Shown one piece after another: positions 56,138-64,000 of a stretch of 64,000 nucleotides of DNA. Position 1 is the stretch's first letter. The number at the start of each line of letters is the position of its first letter. The notes beneath the pieces are model-generated. The model was not told where the DNA came from. It searched no databases and saw nothing but the letters and a program-made list of their open reading frames with translations. The DNA is from Oscillospiraceae bacterium (GTDB taxonomy: Bacteria > Bacillota > Clostridia > Oscillospirales > Ruminococcaceae). The DNA lies in the NCBI GenBank assembly GCA_017414435.1, contig JAFQMN010000009.1, positions 124,001 through 188,000 of the forward strand, written 5' to 3'. The position numbers and the translations under genes were made by a program.

Positions 56138-56596
56138 GTGGAGTTTGTAGTTCGTAGGTTTGAGCCAAGTGATACAAAAAGCTTGGCAAATTTAGAGAAA
56201 GAGTGTTTTTCTAGACCGTGGAGTGAAGAAAGTCTTTTAACTGAATTTAGCAAACGAAATTCGTTTTGTTTTGTGGCAATATCTTTACAGAATTCGAAGA
56301 TAATTGGTTATATTGGTTGTTATTGTGTTTTAGATGAATGTTATATAACAAACTTAGCGGTTAGTTCTCTGGTTCGTGGCCAAGGGGTGGGCAGCACACT
56401 TGTGGAGAAGGTTTTAAAAGAAGCAATGCAACGGAATTTTGCATTTGTAACATTAGAAGTACGAGCTTCTAATATTGTAGCTATTAATTTATACAAACGT
56501 TTAGGGTTTAAAGAGCAAGGAATGCGAAAAGCTTATTATTCGAACCCAACAGAAGACGCAATTTTAATGACAAAATTTTTTAGATGTGGTGAGTGA
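56138..56596 (+). CDS. rimI: Ribosomal-protein-alanine N-acetyltransferase (RimI-like GNAT)
   Basis: GNAT enzymes transfer an acetyl group from acetyl-CoA; RimI acts on the N-terminus of ribosomal protein S18. From the GTG start, 8 nt after AGGAG, there are 152 residues. Family features are the N-terminal ECFSRPWSEES, the acetyl-CoA loop VRGQGVGSTL at about 86-95, and LEVRASNIVAINLYKRLGF. The specificity is inferred. It lies between tgt and fba, overlapping the first start of fba by 4 nt. Confidence 0.9.
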   Translation: MEFVVRRFEPSDTKSLANLEKECFSRPWSEESLLTEFSKRNSFCFVAISLQNSKIIGYIGCYCVLDECYITNLAVSSLVRGQGVGSTLVEKVLKEAMQRNFAFVTLEVRASNIVAINLYKRLGFKEQGMRKAYYSNPTEDAILMTKFFRCGE

Positions 56597-56601
56597 TATC
56601 T

Positions 56602-57444
56602 ATGTTAGTAACAACAAGAGAGATATTAAACCAAGCGCAGAATTCTGGTTATGCTGTTGGTGCATTTAATGTTAGCAATATGGAACAGGTGCAGGCTGTG
56701 GTAGCAGCAGCAGAAAACGAAAAAGCAGCTGTAATAATTCAGGCATCGGAAAGTGCTTTAAAGTACGCGGGGCTTGAAATGCTGAGTTCAATAGTTATAT
56801 GTGCGGCACAAAAAAGTCCAGTTCCAATTGCATTGCATTTAGATCATGGCACTGCATTTGAAATGGTTGAGGCATGCATAAAATCTGGCTGGACTTCGGT
56901 TATGATTGATGCTTCTGCATATGATTTTGAACTTAATATTGAAAAAACTAAAAAAGTAGTGGAAATAGCACATAGGAATAATATTTCAGTTGAAGCTGAA
57001 CTTGGCCGTATTGTGGGTACAGAAGACCAAATTTCAGTGAAAGAAGGAAGCGAGCTATTTACAGATCCGGATGAGGCGGCTGAATTTGTGGAGCGAACCG
57101 GTGTAGACTCTTTGGCTATAGCTATTGGTACAGCACACGGTAAATATAAAGGGGAACCTAAATTAGATTTTGAAAGATTAAAATTGATAAAAAATTGTGT
57201 TGAAGTGCCATTAGTATTGCACGGGGCTTCTGGGGTAAGTAGTAGTGACTTGCAGCAGGCGATAAAGTTAGGAATAAATAAAATCAACATAGATACGGAC
57301 CTACGGCAAGCGTTTGCAGATGGTTGTAGAGAAGCTTTTGCTAAAAATCAGCAAGAATATGACATACGTAAAATCTGTGGCTGTGCACGAAAAAAGATGT
57401 TTGAAGTGGTTAGTGAGAAGATAAGGTTATTTTCACTAAAATAA
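56602..57444 (+). CDS. fba: Fructose-bisphosphate aldolase, class II
   Basis: This zinc aldolase cleaves fructose-1,6-bisphosphate in glycolysis. The 280 residues show the TIM-barrel features: GAFNVSNMEQ, the zinc and proton-relay block ALHLDHGT, VEAELGRIVGTED, a second zinc histidine in IAIGTAHGKYKG, VLHGASGV and INIDTDLRQAF. A close relative, tagatose-bisphosphate aldolase, shares these motifs, so the substrate is not completely certain. The ATG follows GGTGAG; a GTG 3 codons upstream is an alternative. Confidence 0.92.
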   Translation: MLVTTREILNQAQNSGYAVGAFNVSNMEQVQAVVAAAENEKAAVIIQASESALKYAGLEMLSSIVICAAQKSPVPIALHLDHGTAFEMVEACIKSGWTSVMIDASAYDFELNIEKTKKVVEIAHRNNISVEAELGRIVGTEDQISVKEGSELFTDPDEAAEFVERTGVDSLAIAIGTAHGKYKGEPKLDFERLKLIKNCVEVPLVLHGASGVSSSDLQQAIKLGINKINIDTDLRQAFADGCREAFAKNQQEYDIRKICGCARKKMFEVVSEKIRLFSLK

Positions 57445-57469
57445 TAAATGATAATAGAGGTGTTTTTAA

Positions 57470-58204
57470 ATGTCTGGGCATTCTAAATGGAGTACAATTA
57501 AAAGAAAAAAAGAGAAAACTGACGCTCAAAGAGCAAAAATATTTACAAAAATAAGTCGTGAAATTGCAGTATGTGTGCGTGAACATGGCGGAGATCCTAA
57601 CACAAATTCTAAATTAAAAGACCTTATACAGAAAGCACGTGCTAATAATATACCGGCAGATAATATTGAACGTTTAATTTCTAAAGTGTCTGGCGGGCAG
57701 GATAAAAATAATTATGAAGAAATGCTATATGAGGGTTATGGTCCGTCTGGAATAGCAGTTATGGTGAGTGCATTAACCAGTAACCGTAACCGAACTGCAG
57801 GGGACTTGCGCCATTATTTCGACAAATTTGGCGGCAATTTAGGCCAAACAGGTAGTGTGGGATTTATGTTCAAAAAAGTTGGGGCAATTACTGTTGAGCA
57901 AAAAGGTTTAAACGAAGAACAACTACTTTTAGATATTTTAGATTTAGATGTAGATGATTGGCAGATTGAAGAAGATATGGCAATTATATTTGTGGCAGAA
58001 AATAAATTAGCACAGGCGAAGGCAGAGATAAGCAAAAAATACAATGTGGTTGACGCTGATTTTGAATATAAACCGACAACAGTTGTTAATGTAACAGATG
58101 AAGAATCTTTGATTAAAATGGAAAAACTTTTAGATGCATTGGAAAATAACGATGATGTTCAAAAGGTGTGGTACAATTTAGCTGAGGATGAGAAAGATGA
58201 ATAA
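57470..58204 (+). CDS. yebC: YebC/PmpR family protein
   Basis: YebC/PmpR/TACO1 proteins are regulators now also known to help ribosomes through stalling motifs. The 244 residues have the three-domain family layout, with the diagnostic MSGHSKWSTIKRKK at the start, NIPADNIERLISK, YEGYGPSGIAVMV and NLGQTGSVGFMF. GAGGTG lies upstream of the ATG. Its 3' end overlaps the first possible dut start. In many bacteria yebC sits next to ruvC; here ruvC is 2.4 kb downstream. Confidence 0.95.
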   Translation: MSGHSKWSTIKRKKEKTDAQRAKIFTKISREIAVCVREHGGDPNTNSKLKDLIQKARANNIPADNIERLISKVSGGQDKNNYEEMLYEGYGPSGIAVMVSALTSNRNRTAGDLRHYFDKFGGNLGQTGSVGFMFKKVGAITVEQKGLNEEQLLLDILDLDVDDWQIEEDMAIIFVAENKLAQAKAEISKKYNVVDADFEYKPTTVVNVTDEESLIKMEKLLDALENNDDVQKVWYNLAEDEKDE

Positions 58205-58649
58205 TTTGCCGGAAATAAAAATAAAAAAATTAAATACGCTAGCTAAAATTCCAACAAAAGGAACAGCAGGTAGTGCTGGTTGGGACCTTTATGCAGCTTT
58301 GCCGCAAGATGTTTTAATTAAACCAAATGAAACTAAAAAGATATCAACGGGGATTTCAATTGCAATACCCTCTTCTGAATTTGTGGGTTTAGTTTTTGCC
58401 AGAAGTGGGCTTAGCGTTTCTTTTGGAATTGCTCCGGCAAATGCAGTTGGTGTTATTGATAGTGATTATCGCGGTGAACTTGTGGTACCCTTGCACAACT
58501 ATTCAACTAAAGATTATTTTGTACATCATGGAGACAGAATTGCGCAGTTTTTGCTTATGCCGGTAATTGAATTTAAATTTGCAGAGGTTCAAGAGCTAGA
58601 TGATACTTTACGTGGAACAAATGGTTTTGGATCTACAGGATTAAGTTAA
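58197..58649 (+). CDS. dut: Deoxyuridine triphosphatase
   Basis: dUTPase hydrolyses dUTP to dUMP, keeping uracil out of DNA and supplying thymidylate synthesis. All five trimeric-dUTPase motifs are visible in 150 residues: AGWDLYA, RSGLSVSFGI, GVIDSDYRGE, GDRIAQFLL and RGTNGFGSTG. GAGG lies 9 nt before this ATG; an ATG 3 codons earlier is within the same site. It overlaps yebC by 8 nt. Confidence 0.97.
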   Translation: MNNLPEIKIKKLNTLAKIPTKGTAGSAGWDLYAALPQDVLIKPNETKKISTGISIAIPSSEFVGLVFARSGLSVSFGIAPANAVGVIDSDYRGELVVPLHNYSTKDYFVHHGDRIAQFLLMPVIEFKFAEVQELDDTLRGTNGFGSTGLS

Positions 58650-58662
58650 TTAGAGGGTGAAT

Positions 58663-58941
58663 ATGACAGAAGATTTAATTGTAATAATAGATAGAATAGA
58701 ATCTGATTTTGCAGTATGTGAAATACTAAATAACTGCAAGTCGGTTGATATGCCATTAACATTTTTCAATTTACCACCTAAAGAGGGCAATGTTTACCAT
58801 GTTTGCAATATTTTGAATGTAGAGCAATTTATTAAAGCTTTAAAGGATGAATTGCCGATAAGGCTTTTATATGATGAAAATTTAACTAGGTTACGTAGGG
58901 AATATATTTTAAAAAAGATGAATGATATATTAAATTTGTGA
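58663..58941 (+). CDS. Small protein, DUF3006-like
   Basis: The 92-residue protein resembles the DUF3006 family of short Firmicute proteins: IVIIDRIESDFAVCE at the N-terminus (the 'DRiE...AV' pattern), FFNLPPKEGNVYHV in the middle and a charged C-terminal helix (LTRLRREYILKKMNDILN). The fold is expected to be a small beta-barrel; its function is unknown. GAGGGTGA lies upstream of the ATG. It follows dut after 13 nt and precedes yifB. Confidence 0.7.
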   Translation: MTEDLIVIIDRIESDFAVCEILNNCKSVDMPLTFFNLPPKEGNVYHVCNILNVEQFIKALKDELPIRLLYDENLTRLRREYILKKMNDILNL

Positions 58942-59026
58942 TAAGTGATCAATAAAGGGAAATAACTGCAGAGAAATTATAGAAGGGTTTTTAATTTAGA
59001 GTATTGTGGGGAGAAGTGATTAAGCT

Positions 59027-60550
59027 TTGTTTTGTAAAGTAGCAAGTATGGGAATAGTGGGCATAGATGCATTTGAAGTTTTGGCGGAGGCTGATATATC
59101 GCGAGGGTTACCGTCTTTTGATATTGTGGGCTTGCCAGACATAGGAGTAAAAGAAGCCAGAAATCGTGTTAGAGCGGGAATAAAAAATAGCGGTTTTGAA
59201 TTCCCAGTTAGTAAAATAACAGTTAATTTAGCTCCAGCAGACATTAAAAAAATTGGTTCTTTTTATGATTTGCCAATTGCTTTATCAATTTTACAAGCTA
59301 GTCACCAGATCCCAGCGTTTAACGACAAAAATGCTTTTATCGGCGAACTTTCACTTTCGGGAGAGGTAAAATCTGTAAACGGGGTTTTACCGATGGTAAT
59401 AAAAGCAAAGGAGTTGGGCTTTGAAAATATATTTGTACCAGAGCAAAATCTCCAAGAAGGCACAATTGTAGCTGGAATTAATGTGTTCCCAGTAAAAACA
59501 CTTAGTCAATTGGCAAGTCACCTAAAAGGAAGGACTCGAATTGAGCCAGGGATGGCAAAAACATTTGAATACAAAGATGTGCAATATGACGTAGACTTTA
59601 AAGAGGTTAAAGGCCAGCTTAAAGCTAAAAGAGCAATAGAAGTTGCAGTTGCGGGTGGGCACAATATATTATTAATTGGTGTTCCCGGCGCGGGAAAGAG
59701 CATGCTTGCTAAACGTATACCATCTATATTGCCGCCTATGACATTTGAAGAAGCGGTAGAGACGACAAAAATTTATTCAATTGTTGGGAATTTGTCGCAA
59801 GACAACCCGCTTTGTTTTAATCGCCCATTTAGAGCACCACATCAAACAATTTCTTTAGCTGGGCTCACAGGTGGAGGCAGTGTGCCAATGCCGGGGGAAA
59901 TTTCTTTAGCTCATAATGGGGTTTTATTTTTAGATGAGTTACCAGAGTTTGCCAGAGCAACAATAGAAGGGCTAAGGCAGCCAATGGAAGATAAAGTCAT
60001 TACAATTTCTAGAGCAAAGTCTAAATTAACTTATCCAAGTTTTGTTATGGTAGTTGCAGCAATGAATCCATGCCCTTGTGGTTTTTATGGTCATCCAACA
60101 AAAAAATGCAAGTGCACACCAGGAGCGGTTGAAAAGTATTTAAGCAAGGTTTCTGGACCAATGCTCGATAGAATAGATATTCATGTTGAAGTGGCACCTG
60201 TAGAATTTTCGGATATGGCAAGTAATTCAGAGGCAGAAAGTTCAGAAGAGATTCGAGCAAGAGTTACTAAGGCCAGAAAAATACAATGGCAGCGGTTTAG
60301 AAATTTGTCTTTTAATTGCAATGCAGATATAAATGCAGCGTATATCAACAGAATTTGCAAAACCACCAAAGAAGCAGCAAATATGATACAAATGGCATTT
60401 GAAAAACTTTCATTTTCTGCGAGAGCATATAATAAAATTTTGAAAATTGCAAGGACCATTGCGGACCTTGATGAAGAGGAGATAATCAATGCTAAGCATG
60501 TAGCAGAGGCTTTGCAATATAGAAGTTTAGATAGACGGTATTGGCGTTAA
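59027..60550 (+). CDS. yifB: YifB/ComM-type AAA+ ATPase
   Basis: ComM is a helicase that aids branch migration in natural transformation. The 507 residues comprise an N-terminal Lon-like domain (about 20-160, GLPSFDIVGLPDIGVKEARNRV), the Mg-chelatase-type AAA+ domain (Walker A VPGAGKSMLAKR at about 220; FLDELPEF) and a C-terminal helicase/lid part with the Cys-rich CPCGFYGHPTKKCKC. The TTG start follows GGGAGAAGTG. In this order with ruvC-ruvA it suggests a recombination cluster. Confidence 0.93.
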   Translation: MFCKVASMGIVGIDAFEVLAEADISRGLPSFDIVGLPDIGVKEARNRVRAGIKNSGFEFPVSKITVNLAPADIKKIGSFYDLPIALSILQASHQIPAFNDKNAFIGELSLSGEVKSVNGVLPMVIKAKELGFENIFVPEQNLQEGTIVAGINVFPVKTLSQLASHLKGRTRIEPGMAKTFEYKDVQYDVDFKEVKGQLKAKRAIEVAVAGGHNILLIGVPGAGKSMLAKRIPSILPPMTFEEAVETTKIYSIVGNLSQDNPLCFNRPFRAPHQTISLAGLTGGGSVPMPGEISLAHNGVLFLDELPEFARATIEGLRQPMEDKVITISRAKSKLTYPSFVMVVAAMNPCPCGFYGHPTKKCKCTPGAVEKYLSKVSGPMLDRIDIHVEVAPVEFSDMASNSEAESSEEIRARVTKARKIQWQRFRNLSFNCNADINAAYINRICKTTKEAANMIQMAFEKLSFSARAYNKILKIARTIADLDEEEIINAKHVAEALQYRSLDRRYWR

Positions 60551-60573
60551 TTTTACAAGAAAGTTGTGATTTT

Positions 60574-61089
60574 TTGAGAATAATAGGAATAGATCCTGGT
60601 TATGCGATAGTTGGCTATGGAATTTTAGACTATGCAAACGGAATATTTAAAAAAGTTAAGAGCGGGGTTATATTAACAAAAGCTAAAACCCCGTTCGAAG
60701 TTCGACTGCAAAATATTTATACTGATCTCAATTTAATTTTGCAAGAAACAAAACCAGACCATATGGCAATTGAAAGGTTATATTTTACAACAAACCAAAA
60801 AACAGCAATCGATGTGGCACAAGCACGTGGAGTTATTGTGTTAACAGCCATGCAAAGCAAAATTGAAGTATTTGAGTATACGCCATTGCAAATCAAACAG
60901 GCAATTGTGGGGTACGGCAAAGCAGAAAAAAAACAGATGATCAATATGGTAGCATCAATTTTAAAATTGAAAGAAAAACCAGATATAGATGATGAAGCCG
61001 ATGCACTGGCTGTGGCAGTTTGCCATGCGCATTCTTATAATCCAAACAATATTAAAATACAAGAGCAGATTAAAAAACAACTTAGGTGA
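60574..61089 (+). CDS. ruvC: Crossover junction endodeoxyribonuclease RuvC
   Basis: RuvC cuts Holliday junctions. The four catalytic acids are found in IGIDPGYA (Asp), MAIERLYF (Glu) and the C-terminal DDEADALAVAVCHAH (two Asp). From the TTG chosen here there are 171 residues, a normal length; the frame opens 11 codons earlier and overlaps yifB by 10 nt, so a longer form cannot be excluded. ruvA follows 4 nt after the stop. Confidence 0.95.
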   Translation: MRIIGIDPGYAIVGYGILDYANGIFKKVKSGVILTKAKTPFEVRLQNIYTDLNLILQETKPDHMAIERLYFTTNQKTAIDVAQARGVIVLTAMQSKIEVFEYTPLQIKQAIVGYGKAEKKQMINMVASILKLKEKPDIDDEADALAVAVCHAHSYNPNNIKIQEQIKKQLR

Positions 61090-61093
61090 TTTT

Positions 61094-61696
61094 ATGATAT
61101 ATAGTATTTACGGCAAATTGGTTGAAAAGGCTGAAAATTTTGTAGTTATAAATTGTAACGGCATGGGATTTTGCTGTTTTACAACAGCGAATATAATTTC
61201 TAAATTAGGCAATGTAGGCGATACAGTTAGTCTGTATACTTACCTTAATGTAAAAGAAGATTTAATGGAACTTTATGGCTTTTGCAGCAAAAAAGAGTTA
61301 ACGGCTTTTAAAATGCTAATTGGAGTATCTGGAGTGGGGGCTAAATTTGCACTTGCTATTTTATCTGTTCTTTCGCCAGAGGATATTATTTTGAATATAA
61401 AGTTAGAAAACCCTAAAGCATTCACTACGGCGCATGGAGTAGGTTTAAAATTAGCACAAAGGATAATTTTGGAACTAAAAAGCAAATTAAAAGATGAAGT
61501 TTATAACACAAATGGAATTGGCTCTGCAGTTTTACCAAGTTCTAATATGCTCGAAGCGCTTAGCGCATTGCAAGCATTGGGTTATTCTCAAGCAGAGGCA
61601 TCAGCGGCAATAAAAGGCTGTAATGAATCCATGGAAGTTGGAGAAATAATTAAACATAGTCTTAAAATACTTGCAAAACCCAAAAAGCAAAAATGA
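61094..61696 (+). CDS. ruvA: Holliday junction branch migration protein RuvA
   Basis: RuvA binds the junction as a tetramer and recruits RuvB. The 200 residues have the OB-fold N-domain (MIYSIYGKLVEKAENFVVI), tandem helix-hairpin-helix motifs (FKMLIGVSGVGAKFALAIL; FTTAHGVGLKLAQRIILEL) and the RuvB-binding domain III at the C-terminus (about 150-195). The frame is open for 35 codons upstream within ruvC, but TAGGTG supports this ATG. ruvB is about 21 kb upstream in this window. Confidence 0.97.
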   Translation: MIYSIYGKLVEKAENFVVINCNGMGFCCFTTANIISKLGNVGDTVSLYTYLNVKEDLMELYGFCSKKELTAFKMLIGVSGVGAKFALAILSVLSPEDIILNIKLENPKAFTTAHGVGLKLAQRIILELKSKLKDEVYNTNGIGSAVLPSSNMLEALSALQALGYSQAEASAAIKGCNESMEVGEIIKHSLKILAKPKKQK

Positions 61697-61705
61697 GGTG
61701 AAAAA

Positions 61706-62563
61706 ATGGCAGTATATTTTGGTGTGGCAGGGAATTCAGCTAGCTTTTTTACTATGGGATATGCTCATCTTTTACAAGTGCCGGAGTATTTGAAAAAATT
61801 TGAACTAGATGCCTATGAATATCAATGTGGGCATGGAGTGCGGCTTTCTGAACAAAAGGCAAAAGAGTTTAAAAAGCTTGCAAATGATGCCGAGCTTAAA
61901 TTATCTGTGCATTCACCATACTATATTTCTTTATCTAGTATAGAGGAAGCGAAACGTGAAAGAAGTGTGGAATATATACTGCAAACGGCAACTTTGGCAG
62001 AGAATATAGGAGCAAAACGCATAGTGGTGCATTCAGGGTCTGCTGGCAAGATTTCAAGGCACGAGGCCTTAGAACTAGCAAAAAGCACTTTAAAGAAGTC
62101 TGTTTTAAAACTAAAAGCGGAGGGGCTAAATCACATAAATATTTGCCCAGAAACTATGGGCAAAGTCAATCAGTTGGGCACACTAGCAGAGGTTTTGGAA
62201 TTATGTTTAATAGATGAATCATTTATTCCTTGTGTAGATTTTGGTCATATAAATGCTAGAGAGCAAGGGCTTCTTAAGAATAAAGAAGAGTTTTTAAATT
62301 TGTTTGGTAGCATTGAAAATAAACTAGGCACAGAGCGAATGAAACAAATTCATATTCATTTTTCCAAAATTAAGTATACAACAGGAGGAGAACAACGCCA
62401 TTTAACATTTGCAGATAATATATATGGTCCAAACTATGAGGATCTTTTAGATGTGATTTTAAAAAAACACTGTGAACCGATTATAATATGTGAATCCGAT
62501 GGCACACAGGCAGAGGATGCAAAAACAATGAAAACATACTACCAAAATATCAGTAAATCCTAA
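61706..62563 (+). CDS. Deoxyribonuclease IV (endonuclease IV-like)
   Basis: This TIM-barrel AP endonuclease repairs abasic sites using a trinuclear zinc centre. The 285 residues include SVHSPYYISL (zinc His), IVVHSGSAG, ICPETMGK (zinc Glu), CVDFGHINAREQG (zinc Asp and His) and the late IHIHFSKIKYTTGGEQRH, with GTD-like ESDGTQAEDAK. The first part reads more like a divergent family member (YEYQCGHGVRL), so the exact nuclease activity is slightly less certain than for E. coli Nfo. GAGGTG lies upstream of the ATG. It follows ruvA after 9 nt. Confidence 0.88.
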   Translation: MAVYFGVAGNSASFFTMGYAHLLQVPEYLKKFELDAYEYQCGHGVRLSEQKAKEFKKLANDAELKLSVHSPYYISLSSIEEAKRERSVEYILQTATLAENIGAKRIVVHSGSAGKISRHEALELAKSTLKKSVLKLKAEGLNHINICPETMGKVNQLGTLAEVLELCLIDESFIPCVDFGHINAREQGLLKNKEEFLNLFGSIENKLGTERMKQIHIHFSKIKYTTGGEQRHLTFADNIYGPNYEDLLDVILKKHCEPIIICESDGTQAEDAKTMKTYYQNISKS

Positions 62564-62610
62564 AAAACAATTGATACAAGTTTTTGTAGTTAAAAAGGAG
62601 GTGAACAGAT

Positions 62611-64000
62611 TTGCAAGAAAAATATATGCACATTCTGGAATTTAATGAAGTATTAAATTCTGTAGCAGAACAAGCAGTGTATTCAGAAAGTAAAGAACAG
62701 ATCTTAAAACTTGAACCCAGCACAAATTTTGAGACAGTTAAAAAACTGCTTAAAAGAACAGAAATGGCAATGATTTTATGCTTGCGCTATGGAATGCCGG
62801 ACATGTTGCAGTTTGATGATATGGATATTATTTTAAAAAAAATTGAGCAAGGTGGGATAGCTTCTTTAAAAGAGCTAATTAATATTTTGCAAATGCTAAG
62901 AACGGTTAAGAATTTAAAACGTTGGTATATAGAGTTCATTCAAAAGGAGCAAGAAAAAGAACAAGAATTTAATAGAGAGTTTAATAATCTTGCAGAATTA
63001 AAAACCTTATACCACACACTTGAAGATGCCATAATTTCTGAAGAAGAACTGAGCGATAACGCTAGCCCTAATCTTTTTAATATCCGACGAGAACTCAAAC
63101 AAAATGCAAATGCAATTAAAGAGGAACTGTGGCAATTTGCTAAAACACCCGAAACAAAAAAATACCTACAAGAAGGAACGGTAACCATTAAAAATGGCCG
63201 TTTTGTATTGCCGGTTAAGTCGGAGCACCAATCAAAAATAAACGGTCTGGTGCACGAAGCTTCTGCTAGCGGGTCCACTTTGTTTATAGAACCAGAAGCA
63301 GTTGTGAGTGGTAATAACAAAATAAGGTTGTTAGAAGCAGCAGAAAAAGAAGAGATCTATAAAATATTAAGGGAGCTATCTAATAAAGTATTAAAAGATT
63401 TAGAGCAGCTTAAAAACAATTGGCGTTTGATTTTATTTTTTGATATGCTTTTTGCTAAGGCAAAATATGCTATTCAAATAAACGCAATTAATCCAGAGCT
63501 AACAGAAGACAGTAAAATTAATTTGAGAGGAGCAAGGCATCCTTTGTTGCCGCAAGGGGCAGCTGTTCCTATAGATATTGTAATGCCAAAAGAGACTTCA
63601 ACTTTGGTAATAACTGGGCCTAACACAGGCGGTAAAACAGTAACTTTAAAAACAGCTGGTTTGTTAGCGTTAATGGCAATGAGTGGTCTGTTAATACCGG
63701 CAAAAGAAGGTAGCACAGTTTCTGTTTTTAAAAATATTTTAGTAGATATTGGGGACGAACAGAGCATAGAACAAAACCTGTCGACTTTTTCCGGTCATAT
63801 AAAAAATCTAGTGCAAATTTTAAAAATAGCTGATTCGCATAGTTTGGTTTTAGTGGATGAATTAGGTTCTGGCACAGACCCTGTAGAAGGGGCAGGACTT
63901 GCAGTTTCTATTTTGAACGAATTAAAGAGCAAGGGAGCAAAAACAATTGCAACTACACATTACTCAGAGTTGAAGATGTATGCTTTAAATACACCAAATG
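62611..64000 (+). CDS. mutS2: Endonuclease MutS2, N-terminal part (runs off the right edge)
   Basis: MutS2 suppresses homologous recombination and, in Gram-positives, splits collided ribosomes. The 463 codons present include the helical core/clamp domain (about 1-290; VLPVKSEHQSKINGLVHEASASGST) and the ATPase with Walker A TGPNTGGKTVTLK (about 332-344), STFSGHIKNL, Walker B LVLVDELGSGTDP and TTHYSELK. The C-terminal Smr nuclease domain lies beyond the window. The TTG start follows AGGAGGTGAA. It begins 47 nt after the endonuclease IV gene. Confidence 0.97.
   Translation, partial: MQEKYMHILEFNEVLNSVAEQAVYSESKEQILKLEPSTNFETVKKLLKRTEMAMILCLRYGMPDMLQFDDMDIILKKIEQGGIASLKELINILQMLRTVKNLKRWYIEFIQKEQEKEQEFNREFNNLAELKTLYHTLEDAIISEEELSDNASPNLFNIRRELKQNANAIKEELWQFAKTPETKKYLQEGTVTIKNGRFVLPVKSEHQSKINGLVHEASASGSTLFIEPEAVVSGNNKIRLLEAAEKEEIYKILRELSNKVLKDLEQLKNNWRLILFFDMLFAKAKYAIQINAINPELTEDSKINLRGARHPLLPQGAAVPIDIVMPKETSTLVITGPNTGGKTVTLKTAGLLALMAMSGLLIPAKEGSTVSVFKNILVDIGDEQSIEQNLSTFSGHIKNLVQILKIADSHSLVLVDELGSGTDPVEGAGLAVSILNELKSKGAKTIATTHYSELKMYALNTPN

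Overview
This window is a stretch of chromosome from an AT-rich, low-GC Gram-positive bacterium, most likely a Clostridia-type Bacillota. The signs are Gram-positive gene neighbourhoods (infC-rpmI-rplT behind an L20-type leader, divIC-yabR, asp23-nusB), ECF transporter genes, GatCAB together with AsnRS, a ClpE-like ATPase with an N-terminal zinc finger, strong purine-rich Shine-Dalgarno sites, sigma-A promoters with extended -10 elements, and many TTG starts. I saw no tRNA, rRNA, CRISPR array or insertion sequence. The genus cannot be named from sequence alone.

Left part (1-7.3 kb): a reverse transcriptase C-terminus of the type seen in diversity-generating retroelements enters from the left edge. 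It converges on a small Ser/Thr-rich secreted protein. Then, on the minus strand, come uvrA, an orphan pair for nonulosonic-acid (pseudaminic-like) sugar synthesis, and the translation operon infC-rpmI-rplT, whose infC starts with ATT.

Middle part (7.3-25.8 kb), mostly plus strand: uvrC without its C-terminal HhH domain, an S41-family protein that has lost both catalytic residues, dprA-topA-trmFO followed by a membrane-anchored FAM20/PI4K-like kinase homologue, a DUF2807-type secreted adhesin gene broken by a G7 tract, leuS, a SHOCT protein, divIC-yabR, thrS without a TGS domain, and two unrecognised genes (one secreted protein, one coiled-coil protein).

The 25.8-26.4 kb gap holds no gene. 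It contains a 20-bp palindrome that matches a parS centromere site. Just beside it the base composition switches sharply from C-rich to G-rich on the plus strand. Plus-strand genes to the right are clearly G-rich and those to the left are balanced or C-rich, so this may be a replication-origin-proximal locus.

Right part (26.4-64 kb), nearly all plus strand: asp23-nusB; an asnB / ATP-grasp ligase / aspartate racemase trio that looks like a D-Asp/D-Asn peptidoglycan cross-bridge module; ligA-gatCAB-asnS; ruvB-glmM; a methyltransferase; an ECF energising module with truA; radC; an ABC exporter; cvpA; the ClpE-like ATPase; a DD-carboxypeptidase with an unusual SXN motif; iscS-iscU; tgt-rimI-fba; yebC-dut; yifB-ruvC-ruvA; an endonuclease IV homologue; and the start of mutS2, which runs off the right edge. 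DNA repair and recombination genes are strikingly frequent across the window.
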